From Georgenia soli (lineage in GTDB: Bacteria; Actinomycetota; Actinomycetes; Actinomycetales; Actinomycetaceae), in assembly GCF_002563695.1 (NCBI RefSeq), contig NZ_PDJI01000004.1, positions 2,914,001-2,978,000 of the forward strand: DNA of 64,000 nucleotides, given 5' to 3'. Position numbers and translations under genes: made by a program. The stretch's first letter is position 1; each line of letters starts with the position of its first letter. The notes beneath the pieces are model-generated. The model was given only the letters and a program-made list of their open reading frames with translations, did not search any database and was not told where the DNA came from. This document shows positions 34,945 through 44,700 of this stretch, piece after piece.

Positions 34945-35099
34945 GAAACTGCTCCTTCTTCGACGTCGTTGTGCGAAACAGGAAGCCGGCCGGTCCGAGT
35001 CCTGGGGGCGGCCGACCCCCAACAGCCTGCCACGCCGGAGGGGGGTCCGTCACGGGTCGGGGGCTGATCCGCCCCGACCGCACCGGGGGAACGACGGGT

Positions 35100-35111
35100 T
35101 AGCCTCTGGCG
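35100..35111 (+). promoter_or_regulatory. Leaderless -10 box of truA
   Basis: TAGCCT (35100-35105) precedes the GTG start at 35112 by 6 nt. No ribosome-binding site is present, and the -35 region is poorly conserved (CCGACC near 35074). Confidence 0.6.
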
Positions 35112-36047
35112 GTGAGCACCTCACCCTCTGCCCCGGCCCCGGACAGCTCGCCGGGGCCGGCCCCGACGGCGGAGCTGCGGGTGCGCCTCGACCTCGCCTA
35201 CGACGGCACCGAGTTCGCCGGGTGGGCCCGTCAGCCCGGGCTGCGCACCGTCCAGGGCGCGCTCGAGGACGCGCTCACCACGGTGCTCCGCCTGCACCGG
35301 CCGGCGCGACTGACCGTCGCGGGCCGGACGGACGCGGGCGTCCACGCGCGAGGCCAGGTGGCGCACGTCGACGTGCCCCGCGAGGCCTGGGAGGCGCTGC
35401 CGGGCCGCAGCGACCGCACGCCCGCCGAGGCGCTGGTCAGCCGGCTCGCCGGGGTGCTGGGACGCGGTGGCGTGCCCCGCGGCAGCAGCGACGTCGTCGT
35501 CCGGCGTGCCGGTGAGGCGCCCCCGGGGTTCGACGCCCGCTTCTCGGCCGTGTGGCGCCGCTACGTCTACCGCGTCGCGGACGCGACGGCGCTCCGTGAC
35601 CCGCTCCGCCGGCGCGACGTGCTCTGGCACGGGCGCGAGCTCGACGTCGCCGCGATGGACGTCGCCGCCCGGCTGCTGCTCGGCGAGCACGACTTCGCCG
35701 CCTACTGCAAGCCCCGTGAGGGCGCCACGACCATCCGCACCCTGCTCGAGCTGGAGTGGCGGCAGGTGCCGGCCGGTGAGCCCGACGCCGGTCTCGTGGT
35801 GGCGACCGTGCGTGCGGACGCGTTCTGCCACTCGATGGTCCGGGCCCTCGTCGGTGCGTCGCTGGCCGTGGGCGAGGGACGCCGGCCCTCCTCCTGGCCC
35901 GCGGAGGTCCTCGCGGCGGGCGTGCGCGAGCCGTCCGTGACGGTGGCGCCGGCCCACGGGCTCACCCTCGAGGAGGTGGCCTATCCCGACGACGCCCGTC
36001 TCGCCGAGCGCGCCGCGCAGGCGCGGGCGGTGCGCACGCTGGGGTGA
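35112..36047 (+). CDS. truA: tRNA pseudouridine(38-40) synthase TruA
   Basis: Isomerises uridines 38-40 in the anticodon stem-loop of tRNAs. The 311-aa protein has the catalytic Asp74 in [12 protein letters not shown], the N-terminal [15 protein letters not shown] and the C-terminal [20 protein letters not shown]. It usually follows rplQ in the alpha operon; here it lies 13 kb away, between formaldehyde dehydrogenase and fdhD, with its own promoter. It converges with fdhD. Confidence 0.94.
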   Translation: MSTSPSAPAPDSSPGPAPTAELRVRLDLAYDGTEFAGWARQPGLRTVQGALEDALTTVLRLHRPARLTVAGRTDAGVHARGQVAHVDVPREAWEALPGRSDRTPAEALVSRLAGVLGRGGVPRGSSDVVVRRAGEAPPGFDARFSAVWRRYVYRVADATALRDPLRRRDVLWHGRELDVAAMDVAARLLLGEHDFAAYCKPREGATTIRTLLELEWRQVPAGEPDAGLVVATVRADAFCHSMVRALVGASLAVGEGRRPSSWPAEVLAAGVREPSVTVAPAHGLTLEEVAYPDDARLAERAAQARAVRTLG

Positions 36048-36077
36048 GAGCACGGCGGGGGCGGCCAGGCGGTGCCT

Positions 36078-36094
36078 GCGGGTCTACGACCCGC
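36078..36094. terminator. Small hairpin between truA and fdhD
   Basis: A perfect 7-bp stem GCGGGTC/GACCCGC with a 3-nt loop overlaps the fdhD stop codon and lies 31 bp past truA. It is a possible shared terminator for these convergent genes. Confidence 0.4.
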
Positions 36095-37010
36095 CGCGGG
36101 GCTGCGCCGTTGCGTGCCGGGACCCGGCCGGTGCGCTCAGGCCTGCGACGGTCCGCCGGGGCCCCTCGACGATCTGCTCCTGGCCCGCGTAGACGTTCAG
36201 GCCGTCGCCCCGGCTGAACCCGACGAGCGTCATCCCCGCCTCGTGCGCCAGGTCGACGGAGAGCGCGGAGGGCCCGCTGACGGCGGCGAGGACGGGGACG
36301 CCCGCCATGCGCGCCTTCTGCACCAGCTCGAAGGAGGCCCGGCCGGAGACCTGCAGCACGGTGCCGGCGAGCGGCAGCCGTCCCTCGCGCAGGGCCCAGC
36401 CGACGACCTTGTCGACGGCGTTGTGCCGGCCCACGTCCTCACGCAGGCACAGCAGCCGGGCTGCGCCGTCGTCGTCGACGGAGAACAGGGCCGCGGCGTG
36501 CACCGCGCCCGTGCTGGCGAAGACCTGCTGGCCCTCGCGCAGCCGGTCGGGGAGCGCCAGGAGCTCCGGCAGCGGCACCCGGACCGGGTCGTCCTCGACC
36601 GAGAACCGGGACGCCCGGGCCACCGCCTCGATGGACGCCGTGCCGCAGATCCCGCAGGAGCTCGAGGTGTAGACGTGACGCGCCTGGGCGGGGTCGGGGC
36701 CCCGGACCCCCGGCGCGAGGCGGACGTCGACGACGTTGTAGCTGGGCGTGCCGTCCGGGTTCACGCCCGGTCCGTACGCGAGGGACGCGAGCTGGTCGGC
36801 GTCCCACACGACGCCCTCGGACACGAGGAACCCCGCGACGAGGTCGAAGTCGCCGCCCGGCGTGCGCATCGTGACGCTCCACGGGACCCCGCCGAGGCGG
36901 ATCTCCAGGGGCTCCTCGCCCGCGAGGGTGTCGGCCCGACGGCGGGTGCCGCCGTCGGCCCGCAGGTGCAGCACGGGGTGCCGCCGGGTCACGCGCAACA
37001 CCCACCCCAC
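36084..37010 (-). CDS. fdhD: Formate dehydrogenase sulfurtransferase FdhD
   Basis: FdhD passes sulfur from a cysteine desulfurase to the Mo cofactor of formate dehydrogenase, a step needed for activity. The 308-aa protein has the paired cysteines C119 and C122 in SSSCGICG, the motif DTLAGEEPLEIRL and the C-terminal GRASFELVQKA and REDVGRHNAVDKVVG. GTGs at 37010, 37001 and 36989 are possible starts; 37010 is used here without a decisive ribosome-binding site. Its presence 2.7 kb from the fdh operon fits a shared role. Confidence 0.92.
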   Translation of the reverse strand: MGWVLRVTRRHPVLHLRADGGTRRRADTLAGEEPLEIRLGGVPWSVTMRTPGGDFDLVAGFLVSEGVVWDADQLASLAYGPGVNPDGTPSYNVVDVRLAPGVRGPDPAQARHVYTSSSCGICGTASIEAVARASRFSVEDDPVRVPLPELLALPDRLREGQQVFASTGAVHAAALFSVDDDGAARLLCLREDVGRHNAVDKVVGWALREGRLPLAGTVLQVSGRASFELVQKARMAGVPVLAAVSGPSALSVDLAHEAGMTLVGFSRGDGLNVYAGQEQIVEGPRRTVAGLSAPAGSRHATAQPRGGS

Positions 37011-37052
37011 CCTCTTCCCGGCGGGGCCGCCGCGGTGCGGTCGGCCGGGAGG

Positions 37053-37577
37053 TCAGCTCCGTCCGTCCGGGTCGATGGTGCCACCCTCGTCAACCGCCCC
37101 CTCGCCCTCGACGTGCATCGCGGCCTCCTCCGGCATGAAGCGGGCGCCGTCGACGCCCACGTCCTCCGCGAGGATGTCCTGGGACTCGCCGGGCAGGTCC
37201 TCGGGCCCGTCGTCGTCCGGCTCGGCGACGATGCGGCCCACGGTCGTCTCCTCCACGCCGTCCGGCGCGGGCTCACCGCTCGGTCCGGGGCCGGCGTAGG
37301 GGGAGGAGTCCGCGTCGGCGGGCTGGTCCTCCCACACCTCCGGCTCCTCCCGGGCCAGCCGGTCGTCGATGGTCTCGCCCTCGCGCTGGCCGGCCTCGGT
37401 GAGGTCCAGGCCCGCCAGGGGGTCGTCGTCGGGGGCCGTGATCCCCTCGTCGAGCACGTCGCCGGAGGGGTTGTCGAGGAGGACGTCGTCCTCGCCGGGC
37501 TGCCAGGAGTCGTCGGGGACGTACTGGTCCTCACCGGGGCCTGCAGACGGGTTCACATCCGTGTTGTCGGTGCTCAT
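37053..37577 (-). CDS. DUF5709-type acidic protein
   Basis: A 174-aa, strongly acidic, probably disordered protein of the actinobacterial DUF5709 type. It has segments such as EDQYVPDDSWQPGEDDVLLD and LDEGITAPDDDPLAG, and ends with MPEEAAMHVEGEGAVDEGG. It contains no cysteine and no membrane segment. The function of the family is unknown. A shorter relative sharing the EEAAMH motif lies immediately upstream on the same strand. Confidence 0.75.
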   Translation of the reverse strand: MSTDNTDVNPSAGPGEDQYVPDDSWQPGEDDVLLDNPSGDVLDEGITAPDDDPLAGLDLTEAGQREGETIDDRLAREEPEVWEDQPADADSSPYAGPGPSGEPAPDGVEETTVGRIVAEPDDDGPEDLPGESQDILAEDVGVDGARFMPEEAAMHVEGEGAVDEGGTIDPDGRS

Positions 37578-37684
37578 GACGCCAGCGTGCCACCGGGAGA
37601 GCCACCCCGCATCGGGTGGTGCCGGCGCTCACAGACGGTGCCTCCGGGACCGCGGACCCGGTCCGGCGGACGGGTCGGACGCTC

Positions 37685-37969
37685 TCAGCGCAGGCGGTAC
37701 CAGGCGTTGTCGTCGGGCTCGTCGTCCCCGGTGAGACCGCCGTCGCCGTCGCGCACAAGATGCATCGCGGCCTCCTCGGCGCAGCGCTCGCCGGGCGTGC
37801 GAAGCTCCTCCTCGGCCAGGACGTCCTGCCACTCGCCGACCTCGTCGGAGGGGTCGTCGTCGTCCGGCAGGGCGACCAGCTGACCCACCCGCCGGTCGGG
37901 CTCGTCGTAGGCGTCATCGGAGAACGGTTCGGGGTCCCGGCCGGGCGGCCCGTACTCGTCGCGGTCCAT
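37685..37969 (-). CDS. Short acidic DUF5709-like protein
   Basis: A 94-aa acidic protein (MDRDEYGPPGRD...) with CAEEAAMHLVRDGDGGL near its end. It matches the C-terminal EEAAMHVEGEG region of the larger neighbour, so the two are likely paralogues of different length. The ATG at 37969 is preferred over GTG 38080, which would add a basic, unconserved stretch. It is divergent from rplM. Function unknown. Confidence 0.6.
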   Translation of the reverse strand: MDRDEYGPPGRDPEPFSDDAYDEPDRRVGQLVALPDDDDPSDEVGEWQDVLAEEELRTPGERCAEEAAMHLVRDGDGGLTGDDEPDDNAWYRLR

Positions 37970-38102
37970 GCCAGAGTGCCCCCCGGAGCCTGGGACGCGG
38001 TGGGCAGGAGGTCCCTTGCCACGGTGCCGCCTGCCGCCGTCGGAGCGTGGGTGGGAGTGCGGCATCGTGGCAGGTCTCACGGGAACTGGTCATCACAACC
38101 TT

Positions 38103-38132
38103 TTGACCCCGCCGACTGCGTGCCGGTAGTCT
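38103..38132 (+). promoter_or_regulatory. rplM-rpsI promoter
   Basis: TTGACC (38103-38108), an 18-bp spacer and TAGTCT (38127-38132) form the best-matching sigma-A-type promoter in the window. The predicted start near 38139 gives a leader of about 150 nt before rplM. Confidence 0.75.
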
Positions 38133-38144
38133 TGGACCTCGTTG

Positions 38145-38200
38145 TGCATCCCCATGCGCTCCCCGGTGCTCCCACTCGCCGGTTCAGGGGCGCGGATGCA
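38145..38200 (+). promoter_or_regulatory. Structured 5' leader of rplM
   Basis: Within the leader, TGCATC (38145-38150) pairs with GATGCA (38195-38200), and inner GCG and CCCC/GGGG blocks extend the stem with bulges. Ribosomal leaders of this kind can bind the encoded protein, but no known L13 or S9 leader family was recognised. Confidence 0.4.
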
Positions 38201-38289
38201 GGCAGCGAGCAAGACCAGACCATGGGGTCCGCAGTGCCGCCATAGCTGCGCCCCGACGAGAGAACGCTGAAGAAACGAAGGCTACGCCC

Positions 38290-38733
38290 GTGCGCACGTA
38301 CACACCGAAGCCCGGCGACGTCACGAAGAACTGGTACGTCATCGACGCTACCGACGTCGTCCTCGGCCGACTGGCGACCCAGGTCGCCACCCTGCTCCGT
38401 GGGAAGCACAAGCCGACCTTCGCCCCGCACGTGGACAACGGCGACTTCGTCATCGTCATCAACGCTGACAAGGTTGCTCTGACCGGAAGCAAGCGCGAGA
38501 ACAAGCTCGCGTACCGCCACTCCGGCTACCCGGGCGGGCTGAAGGCCACCAACTACGCCGAGCTCCTCGCCCGGTTCCCGGAGCGCGCCGTGGAGAAGGC
38601 TGTCCGCGGCATGCTCCCCAAGAACACCCTGGGGCGCGCCCAGCTCAGCAAGCTGAAGGTCTACGCCGGTGCGGAGCACCCGCACAGCGCGCAGAAGCCG
38701 CAGACCTTCACCATCACCCAGGTCGCCCAGTAA
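38290..38733 (+). CDS. rplM: 50S ribosomal protein L13
   Basis: L13 (147 aa) is an early assembly protein of the 50S subunit. The N-terminus [28 protein letters not shown] and the motif [11 protein letters not shown] with [13 protein letters not shown] are diagnostic. GTG start after CGAAGG. The pair rplM-rpsI, upstream of glmM, is the standard actinobacterial arrangement. Confidence 0.97.
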   Translation: MRTYTPKPGDVTKNWYVIDATDVVLGRLATQVATLLRGKHKPTFAPHVDNGDFVIVINADKVALTGSKRENKLAYRHSGYPGGLKATNYAELLARFPERAVEKAVRGMLPKNTLGRAQLSKLKVYAGAEHPHSAQKPQTFTITQVAQ

Positions 38734-38775
38734 GCGCCTCGCGCCTGCGGCACAGAACAGGACTGAAGGAGAACT

Positions 38776-39267
38776 GTGGCTGAGACCACTTCCGACATCG
38801 AGCTGGACGACGAGAACGTCCCCAGCAGCTACACCACCGAGAGCGAGGCCGCGGGGACCGGGCAGGGTCAGTCGCTGACCGCGCCGGGCCATGCCCTCGG
38901 TCGCCGCAAGGAGGCGGTCGCCCGGGTGCGTCTCGTCCCCGGCTCCGGCGAGTGGAAGATCAACGGGCGTTCGCTCGAGAACTACTTCCCGAACAAGCTG
39001 CACCAGCAGCTCGTGAGCTCGCCGTTCACGCTGCTCGACATCGCCGGCCGCTTCGACGTCATCGCCCGCATCAACGGCGGTGGCACCTCGGGCCAGGCCG
39101 GTGCCCTGCGCATGGCCATCGCCCGCGCCCTGAACGAGATCGACCGCGAGTCGAACCGTCCGGCGCTGAAGAAGGCCGGCTTCCTCCGGCGCGACGACCG
39201 TTCGGTCGAGCGCAAGAAGGCCGGTCTCAAGAAGGCCCGTAAGGCCCCGCAGTACTCGAAGCGCTGA
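38776..39267 (+). CDS. rpsI: 30S ribosomal protein S9
   Basis: S9 (163 aa) reaches the P site with its C-terminal tail, here ending APQYSKR. The core begins at [23 protein letters not shown], preceded by an acidic, Ser/Thr-rich N-terminal extension of about 40 residues common in actinobacteria. GTG start with GAAGGAG 6-12 nt upstream. A strong terminator follows. Confidence 0.97.
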   Translation: MAETTSDIELDDENVPSSYTTESEAAGTGQGQSLTAPGHALGRRKEAVARVRLVPGSGEWKINGRSLENYFPNKLHQQLVSSPFTLLDIAGRFDVIARINGGGTSGQAGALRMAIARALNEIDRESNRPALKKAGFLRRDDRSVERKKAGLKKARKAPQYSKR

Positions 39268-39280
39268 TCAGCGCCTCGTC

Positions 39281-39317
39281 CGCGGCCCCGCACCGAGATG
39301 TCTCGGGCGGGGCCGCG
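39281..39317 (+). terminator. Terminator after rpsI
   Basis: An 11-bp GC stem (39281-39291 with 39307-39317) stacks through one bulged A onto a 6-bp CCGAGA/TCTCGG stem with a 2-nt loop, making a 17-bp hairpin 13 nt after the rpsI stop, followed by TT shortly after. Confidence 0.8.
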
Positions 39318-39404
39318 TTGCGTCCGGGCGGGCGTGACGCGTCCTGCCGCCCGGCGAGGTGGCACGATGGACGCCGCGCAACCGACCCACTCGGAGGTAA
39401 AACC

Positions 39405-40754
39405 ATGGCTCGACTCTTCGGCACCGACGGCGTGCGGGGCCTCGCCAACCGCGACGTCACCGCAGAGCTCGCCCTCGGCCTCGGCGCGGCGGCCGCCCGC
39501 GTGGTCACCGCCTCCGGCGAGTTCTCCGGGGCCCGTCCGCGCGCGGTGATCGGCCGTGACACCCGGGTGTCCGGAGAGTTCCTCTCCTCGGCGCTGGCCG
39601 CCGGGCTCGCCAGCGCCGGCGTGGACGTCACCGAGGTCGGCGTGCTGCCCACCCCGGGCATCGCCCACCTGACGGCGAGCACCGACGTCGACCTCGGCGT
39701 CGTCATCTCGGCCTCGCACAACGCCATGCCCGACAACGGCATCAAGTTCTTCGCCCGCGGCGGGTTCAAGCTCGAGGACGCGATCGAGGACCAGATCCAG
39801 GCGACCCTCGACGTCGAGTGGGACCGCCCCGTGGGGGCCGACGTCGGCCGCATCAGCAACGACGTGGCCCTCGCCGACCGCAACTACATCGACCACCTCG
39901 TGGCGGCGGCCGGGCAGCACCTCGACGGCGTGCGCATCGCCGTGGACTGCGCGAACGGCGCGGCCAGCGACATCGCACCGCTCGCGCTGCGGGAGGCCGG
40001 GGCCGACGTCGTCGTCATCAACGCCTCGCCCGACGGGCGCAACATCAACGACGCCTGCGGCTCCACGCACCCCGAGCAGCTCCAGGCCGTCACCGTCGCC
40101 TCCGAGGCCGCCTTCGGCGTGGCCTACGACGGCGACGCCGACCGCTGCCTCGCCGTCGACCACACCGGTGCGCTGGTCGACGGTGACCAGATCATGGGTC
40201 TGCTGGCCACGGCCATGAAGGAGACCGGCGCGCTCGTCGACGACACGCTGGTCGTCACCGTCATGTCCAACCTCGGCCTGCTGCTGGCGATGCGGGACGC
40301 CGGGATCAGGACGGTCCAGACGGGCGTCGGCGACCGCTACGTGCTCGAGGCGATGCGCGCCGGCGGCTACACCCTCGGCGGTGAGCAGTCGGGCCACATC
40401 ATCAACTCCCACTACGCCACGACCGGCGACGGCATCCTCACCTCCCTCCTGCTGGCGGCCCGGGTGGTCAACACCGGCCGGTCGCTCGCGGACCTCGCCT
40501 CGATCGTCACCCGGATGCCGCAGGTCCTCGTCAACGTCAAGGGCGTGGACAAGGCGCGGGCGGCCGACGACGAGGGCGTCGCCGACGCCGTCCGACGGGC
40601 CGAGGCCACGCTCGGCGACACCGGCCGGGTGCTCCTGCGTCCGTCCGGCACGGAGCCGCTCGTCCGGGTGATGGTCGAGGCCGCCACGATGGACGAGGCG
40701 GAGGTCGTCGCCCACGGTCTCGCGGACGTCGTCGAGGAGCGCCTGGCGCTCTGA
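39405..40754 (+). CDS. glmM: Phosphoglucosamine mutase
   Basis: Interconverts glucosamine-6-phosphate and glucosamine-1-phosphate for peptidoglycan precursors. The 449-aa protein opens with [12 protein letters not shown], has the phosphoserine loop [11 protein letters not shown] (Ser104), the Mg site DGDADRC and the C-terminal [12 protein letters not shown]. The ATG follows GGAGGT with a 6-nt spacer. It acts just after GlmS, encoded 2.1 kb downstream. Confidence 0.96.
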   Translation: MARLFGTDGVRGLANRDVTAELALGLGAAAARVVTASGEFSGARPRAVIGRDTRVSGEFLSSALAAGLASAGVDVTEVGVLPTPGIAHLTASTDVDLGVVISASHNAMPDNGIKFFARGGFKLEDAIEDQIQATLDVEWDRPVGADVGRISNDVALADRNYIDHLVAAAGQHLDGVRIAVDCANGAASDIAPLALREAGADVVVINASPDGRNINDACGSTHPEQLQAVTVASEAAFGVAYDGDADRCLAVDHTGALVDGDQIMGLLATAMKETGALVDDTLVVTVMSNLGLLLAMRDAGIRTVQTGVGDRYVLEAMRAGGYTLGGEQSGHIINSHYATTGDGILTSLLLAARVVNTGRSLADLASIVTRMPQVLVNVKGVDKARAADDEGVADAVRRAEATLGDTGRVLLRPSGTEPLVRVMVEAATMDEAEVVAHGLADVVEERLAL

Positions 40755-40844
40755 GCCTGACCTTGGGTGCGGAGGCCGCGCTTCTCCACGGAACCGTCAC
40801 ACTTCAGGGGGACATCCCTGATACCGGCGGCCCTCCTCGTGTCG

Positions 40845-40850
40845 TACCTT
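40845..40850 (+). promoter_or_regulatory. Candidate -10 of the DedA gene
   Basis: TACCTT at 40845-40850 would give a leader of about 43 nt to the DedA start, which has its own GGAAGGA site. The -35 region is not distinct. Confidence 0.35.
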
Positions 40851-40899
40851 TGCAGGGACGTCCCCGGAGTGCCGGGTGCCGGCCCGGCGGAAGGACACC

Positions 40900-41628
40900 A
40901 TGGAGCTGATGCAGGCCGTGGAGGCGTTCGTCCTGGGCCTGGCCGGATCCCCGTGGATCCTCCTGGCCGTGGCCGTGCTGGCCACGATCGACGGGTTCTT
41001 CCCGCCGGTGCCCAGCGAGTCGATCGTCATCGCGGTCGCGGCGCTCTCCGTCAACGGTGACGCGCCGAGCCTGTGGTTCCTGGTCCTGGCCGCCGCCGTC
41101 GGGGCGTTCTGCGGCGACCTGATCGCCTACACCATCGGCTCCAAGGTGCCCGTGGAGAACCTGCGCGTGCTGCGCGGCCCCCGCGGCCAGGCGTCGCTCG
41201 CCCGGGCGAAGCGGGCGCTGGCCCTGCGCGGCACCGTCTACATCCTCTCCGCCCGGTTCATCCCCATCGGTCGGGTCGCCGTCAACATGACGGCGGGCGC
41301 CGTCGGCTACCCGCGCAAGCGCTTCATCGCGATCGCGGCGATCGCGGCGGTGGTGTGGGGCGGGTACTCGACGCTCATGGGCCTCGGGGCGGGGACCTAT
41401 CTGCACGAGCACCCGCTGATCGCCGTGGCCGTCGGTGTCGCGGGCGGGGTCGTGGCGGGCATCCTCGTCGACAGGCTCCTCAGCGTGGTGCAGCGGCGCT
41501 GGTTCCCCGACGTCCCGCCGCCCGCGGTGCGCATGCACGTCGAGGGCGACGACGACGCGGAGGACGGTGAGGAGGACGCTGCCCGCTCGGCCGAGGCGGA
41601 GGAGCGGGGCACCACCAGCGCCGCCTGA
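40900..41628 (+). CDS. DedA/SNARE-associated family membrane protein
   Basis: A 242-aa membrane protein of the DedA family, whose members have been linked to undecaprenyl-phosphate or lipid recycling and membrane potential. Features are an N-terminal re-entrant segment with DGFFPPVPSES, the GAFCGDLIAYTIG segment, and the conserved RFIPIGRVAVNMTAG with its Arg residues. The C-terminal 40 residues form an acidic tail. GGAAGGA lies upstream of the ATG. The flanking cell-wall precursor genes fit a role in envelope lipid traffic, though this is not shown. Confidence 0.85.
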   Translation: MELMQAVEAFVLGLAGSPWILLAVAVLATIDGFFPPVPSESIVIAVAALSVNGDAPSLWFLVLAAAVGAFCGDLIAYTIGSKVPVENLRVLRGPRGQASLARAKRALALRGTVYILSARFIPIGRVAVNMTAGAVGYPRKRFIAIAAIAAVVWGGYSTLMGLGAGTYLHEHPLIAVAVGVAGGVVAGILVDRLLSVVQRRWFPDVPPPAVRMHVEGDDDAEDGEEDAARSAEAEERGTTSAA

Positions 41629-41649
41629 GCCAGCGCCGTCGGGGTGCCC

Positions 41650-42612
41650 TCAGAGCTTGCGCAGCCGCATGCGGTGCATGCGGTGGTCCTCCGCCTTGGT
41701 CAGGACCAGCGTCGCCCGACCGCGCGTCGGGAGGATGTTCTGCGCGAGGTTCGGCGCGTTGATCGACTCCCAGATCTCCTCCGCCTTGGCCACGGCCGCG
41801 GCGTCGTCGAGGTCGGCGTAGCGGCGGAAGTAGGACGCCGGGTTCGCGAAGGCGGTGCGCCGGAGCTTGAGGAAGCGGTCGACGTACCACCGCTTGATGT
41901 CCCGGGTGCGCGCGTCGACGTAGATGGAGAAGTCGAAGAAGTCGCTCACCGCCATCGAGGCGGTGCCGTCGGCCCGGGCCCGGGCGGGCGCGAGGACGTT
42001 GAGGCCCTCGACGATGAGCACGTCGGGGTGGCGCACCACCTGGCGGCGGTCGGGCAGGATGTCGTAGGTCACGTGGTCGTACAGCGGTGCGCTGACCTCG
42101 TCGGCGCCGCCCTTGACCTCCGCCACGAAGCGCAGCAGGGCCCGGCGGTCGTAGGACTCGGGGAAACCCTTGCGCTCGAGCAGCCCGCGGCGCCGGAGCT
42201 CGGCGTTGGGGTAGAGGAACCCGTCGGTCGTGATGAGGTCCACCCGCGGGGTCTGCGGCCAGCGGCGCATCAGCTCGCGCAGCAGGCGGGCCGCGGAGGA
42301 CTTGCCCACCGCCACCGACCCGGCGACGCCGATCACGTACGGCGTCCGAGTGGCCCGCTCGCCGAGGAACGTGGACGTCGCCCGGTGCAGGGCGCCGGTC
42401 GCGGCCGCGTAGAGCTGGAGCAGGCCCGAGAGCGGGCGGTACACCACGTCGACCTCCGCCAGGTCGATCGGGTCCCCGAGACCGCGGAGGTTGATCACGT
42501 CCGCAGTGGTCAGGGGCAGCGGGGTCGAGGCGGCCAGCCGGGACCACGAGGCGCGGTCGAACTCGACGTAGGGGTTGGCGGCGGCGGACGTCGTCGTACG
42601 CGGGTAGGACAC
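41650..42612 (-). CDS. coaA: Type I pantothenate kinase
   Basis: Phosphorylates pantothenate, the first step of coenzyme A synthesis. The 320-aa protein has the P-loop [11 protein letters not shown] (residues 95-105), [34 protein letters not shown] motifs and [11 protein letters not shown]. Length and motifs fit the bacterial type I enzyme. GTG start at 42612; a GAGACT hexamer 7 nt upstream may be its -10 box. It is divergent from glmS and convergent with the DedA gene. Confidence 0.95.
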   Translation of the reverse strand: MSYPRTTTSAAANPYVEFDRASWSRLAASTPLPLTTADVINLRGLGDPIDLAEVDVVYRPLSGLLQLYAAATGALHRATSTFLGERATRTPYVIGVAGSVAVGKSSAARLLRELMRRWPQTPRVDLITTDGFLYPNAELRRRGLLERKGFPESYDRRALLRFVAEVKGGADEVSAPLYDHVTYDILPDRRQVVRHPDVLIVEGLNVLAPARARADGTASMAVSDFFDFSIYVDARTRDIKRWYVDRFLKLRRTAFANPASYFRRYADLDDAAAVAKAEEIWESINAPNLAQNILPTRGRATLVLTKAEDHRMHRMRLRKL

Positions 42613-42831
42613 GGCGCACAGTCTCTCGCACCGCGGGCCCTGTGTGAGACGCCGCACCGTTCCATGGGCGTCCGACGCCGACTGCGCCTGTTCCGATGCG
42701 GCGCCGGTGGGGCCGCCGACCGCGCGCGGCGTTGCTGCGCGGTGGGCAGACTCGGGAGCGGTGGGCGTGTCCACCAGCAGTCGGCGTCCGTCCGCAGGAC
42801 CGAGACGCACGGGACGGGCCCGGTCGGAAGT

Positions 42832-42843
42832 TATCCTGCAACC
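42832..42843 (+). promoter_or_regulatory. Leaderless -10 box of glmS
   Basis: TATCCT at 42832-42837 lies 6 nt before the ATG at 42844. There is no ribosome-binding site and no room for a 5' ribozyme, so control must differ from the glmS ribozyme of Bacillus. Confidence 0.65.
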
Positions 42844-44700
42844 ATGTGTGGAATCGTCGGGTACGTAGGCCCCGCAACCCCCAGCACCCGCCCCCTGGAC
42901 GTCGCCATGGAGGGCCTGGCCCGCCTGGAGTACCGCGGCTACGACTCGGCCGGCGTCGCGCTCGTCACCCCGGAGGGACTGGCCACCGCCAAGCGGGCCG
43001 GCAAGCTCGCCAACCTCCGCGGCGCCCTGGAGGAGGACCCGCTGCCCGGCGCGACCGCCGCGATCGGGCACACCCGCTGGGCCACCCACGGCGGGCCCAC
43101 GGACACCAACGCCCACCCGCACGTGAGCGAGGACGGCAGCCTCGCCGTCATCCACAACGGCATCATCGAGAACTTCGCCGCCCTCAAGGCCGAGCTCCTC
43201 GCCGACGGCGTGACCTTCACCTCGGAGACGGACACCGAGGTCGTCGCCCACCTCCTCGCCCGCACGATGAACGGCTCCGCGGACCTCACCGCCGCGATGC
43301 TCTCCGTCACCGCCCGCCTCGAGGGCGCCTTCACGCTGCTGGCGGTCCACGCGGACCAGCCCGGCACCGTCGTCGGGGCGCGCCGCAACTCGCCCCTCGT
43401 CGTCGGGCTCGGCGAGGGGGAGAACTTCCTCGGCTCCGACGTCGCCGCCTTCATCGCCTTCACCAAGGAGGCCATGGAGGTCGACCAGGACCAGGTCGTC
43501 ACCCTCTCCGCCGACGGCGTGCGCGTGGTCGACGCCGCGGGCGCCGAGGTCCACCCCCGCCGCTTCACCGTCGACTGGGACGCCGCCGCGGCCGTCAAGG
43601 GCGGGTTCCCGACCTTCATGGAGAAGGAGATCCACGACCAGCCCAAGGCCGTCGCGGACACCCTGCTGGGCCGCACGGACGGGCATGGCAACCTGGTCCT
43701 GGACGAGCTGCGCATCGACGAGGCCATCCTGCGCAGCGTCGACAAGATCATCGTCATCGCGTGCGGCACCGCCGCGTACGCCGGGCACGTGGCCAAGTAC
43801 GCCATCGAGCACTGGTGCCGTATCCCGGTCGAGGTGGAGCTGGCGCACGAGTTCCGCTACCGCGACCCGGTGGTCAACGAGAAGACGCTCGTGGTGGCCA
43901 TCTCCCAGTCCGGGGAGACCATGGACACGATCATGGCGATCCGCCACGCGCGCGAGCAGGGTGCGAAGGTCCTCGCCGTCGTCAACACCCACGGCTCCAC
44001 CATCGCCCGCGAGTCCGACGCCGTGCTCTACACGCACGCCGGCCCCGAGGTCGCCGTCGCCTCCACGAAGGCGTTCCTCGCCCAGATCACCGCCTGCTAC
44101 CTCCTCGGCCTGTACCTGTCCCAGCTGCGGGGCAACAAGTACGTCGACGAGGTCGCCGGCTACCTCGAGGAGCTGGGGAAGCTCCCCGCCAAGATCCAGC
44201 AGGTCATCGACGGCGAGGAGAACGTCAAGGAGGTCGCGCGCTCCATGAAGGACGCCACCTCCGTGCTGTTCCTGGGCCGGCACGTCGGCTACCCGGTGGC
44301 CCTCGAGGGTGCGCTCAAGCTCAAGGAGCTCGCGTACATCCACGCCGAGGGCTTCGCCGCCGGCGAGCTCAAGCACGGGCCGATCGCCCTGATCGACGAG
44401 GGCCAGCCGGTCTTCGTGATCGTGCCGACGCCGCGCCGGCCCACCCTGCACGCCAAGGTCGTCTCCAACATCCAGGAGGTGCGCGCGCGTGGCGCCCGCA
44501 CCCTGGTCATCGCCGAGGAGGGCGACGAGGCGGTCACCGAGTTCGCCGACGTCGTCTTCCGGGTCCCGCAGACCCCGACGCTGATGATGCCGCTGGTCAC
44601 CGTGGTGCCGCTGCAGATCTTCGCGCTGGCCCTGGCCTCCGCGAAGGGCCTCGACGTGGACCAGCCGCGCAACCTCGCCAAGTCGGTGACGGTGGAGTGA
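42844..44700 (+). CDS. glmS: Glutamine-fructose-6-phosphate aminotransferase (isomerizing)
   Basis: Makes glucosamine-6-phosphate from fructose-6-phosphate and glutamine, entry step to UDP-GlcNAc. The 618-aa protein has the Ntn nucleophile Cys2 (MCGIVGYVG) and the glutaminase motifs [10 protein letters not shown] and IIENFA. Two SIS isomerase domains follow ([36 protein letters not shown]) and the family C-terminus AKSVTVE. A leaderless promoter precedes it. Its stop overlaps a 27-codon frame that leads into acpS. Confidence 0.97.
   Translation: MCGIVGYVGPATPSTRPLDVAMEGLARLEYRGYDSAGVALVTPEGLATAKRAGKLANLRGALEEDPLPGATAAIGHTRWATHGGPTDTNAHPHVSEDGSLAVIHNGIIENFAALKAELLADGVTFTSETDTEVVAHLLARTMNGSADLTAAMLSVTARLEGAFTLLAVHADQPGTVVGARRNSPLVVGLGEGENFLGSDVAAFIAFTKEAMEVDQDQVVTLSADGVRVVDAAGAEVHPRRFTVDWDAAAAVKGGFPTFMEKEIHDQPKAVADTLLGRTDGHGNLVLDELRIDEAILRSVDKIIVIACGTAAYAGHVAKYAIEHWCRIPVEVELAHEFRYRDPVVNEKTLVVAISQSGETMDTIMAIRHAREQGAKVLAVVNTHGSTIARESDAVLYTHAGPEVAVASTKAFLAQITACYLLGLYLSQLRGNKYVDEVAGYLEELGKLPAKIQQVIDGEENVKEVARSMKDATSVLFLGRHVGYPVALEGALKLKELAYIHAEGFAAGELKHGPIALIDEGQPVFVIVPTPRRPTLHAKVVSNIQEVRARGARTLVIAEEGDEAVTEFADVVFRVPQTPTLMMPLVTVVPLQIFALALASAKGLDVDQPRNLAKSVTVE

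Noticed and set aside
33586..35067. Plus-strand frame with a good GGGAGGAGGG site and ATG at 33586
   Set aside because: It runs antisense through a well-supported formaldehyde dehydrogenase, crosses a terminator hairpin and has a composition typical of shadow frames.
42613..42843. glmS ribozyme
   Set aside because: The -10 box lies 6 nt before the glmS start, so there is no 5' leader to hold a ribozyme.
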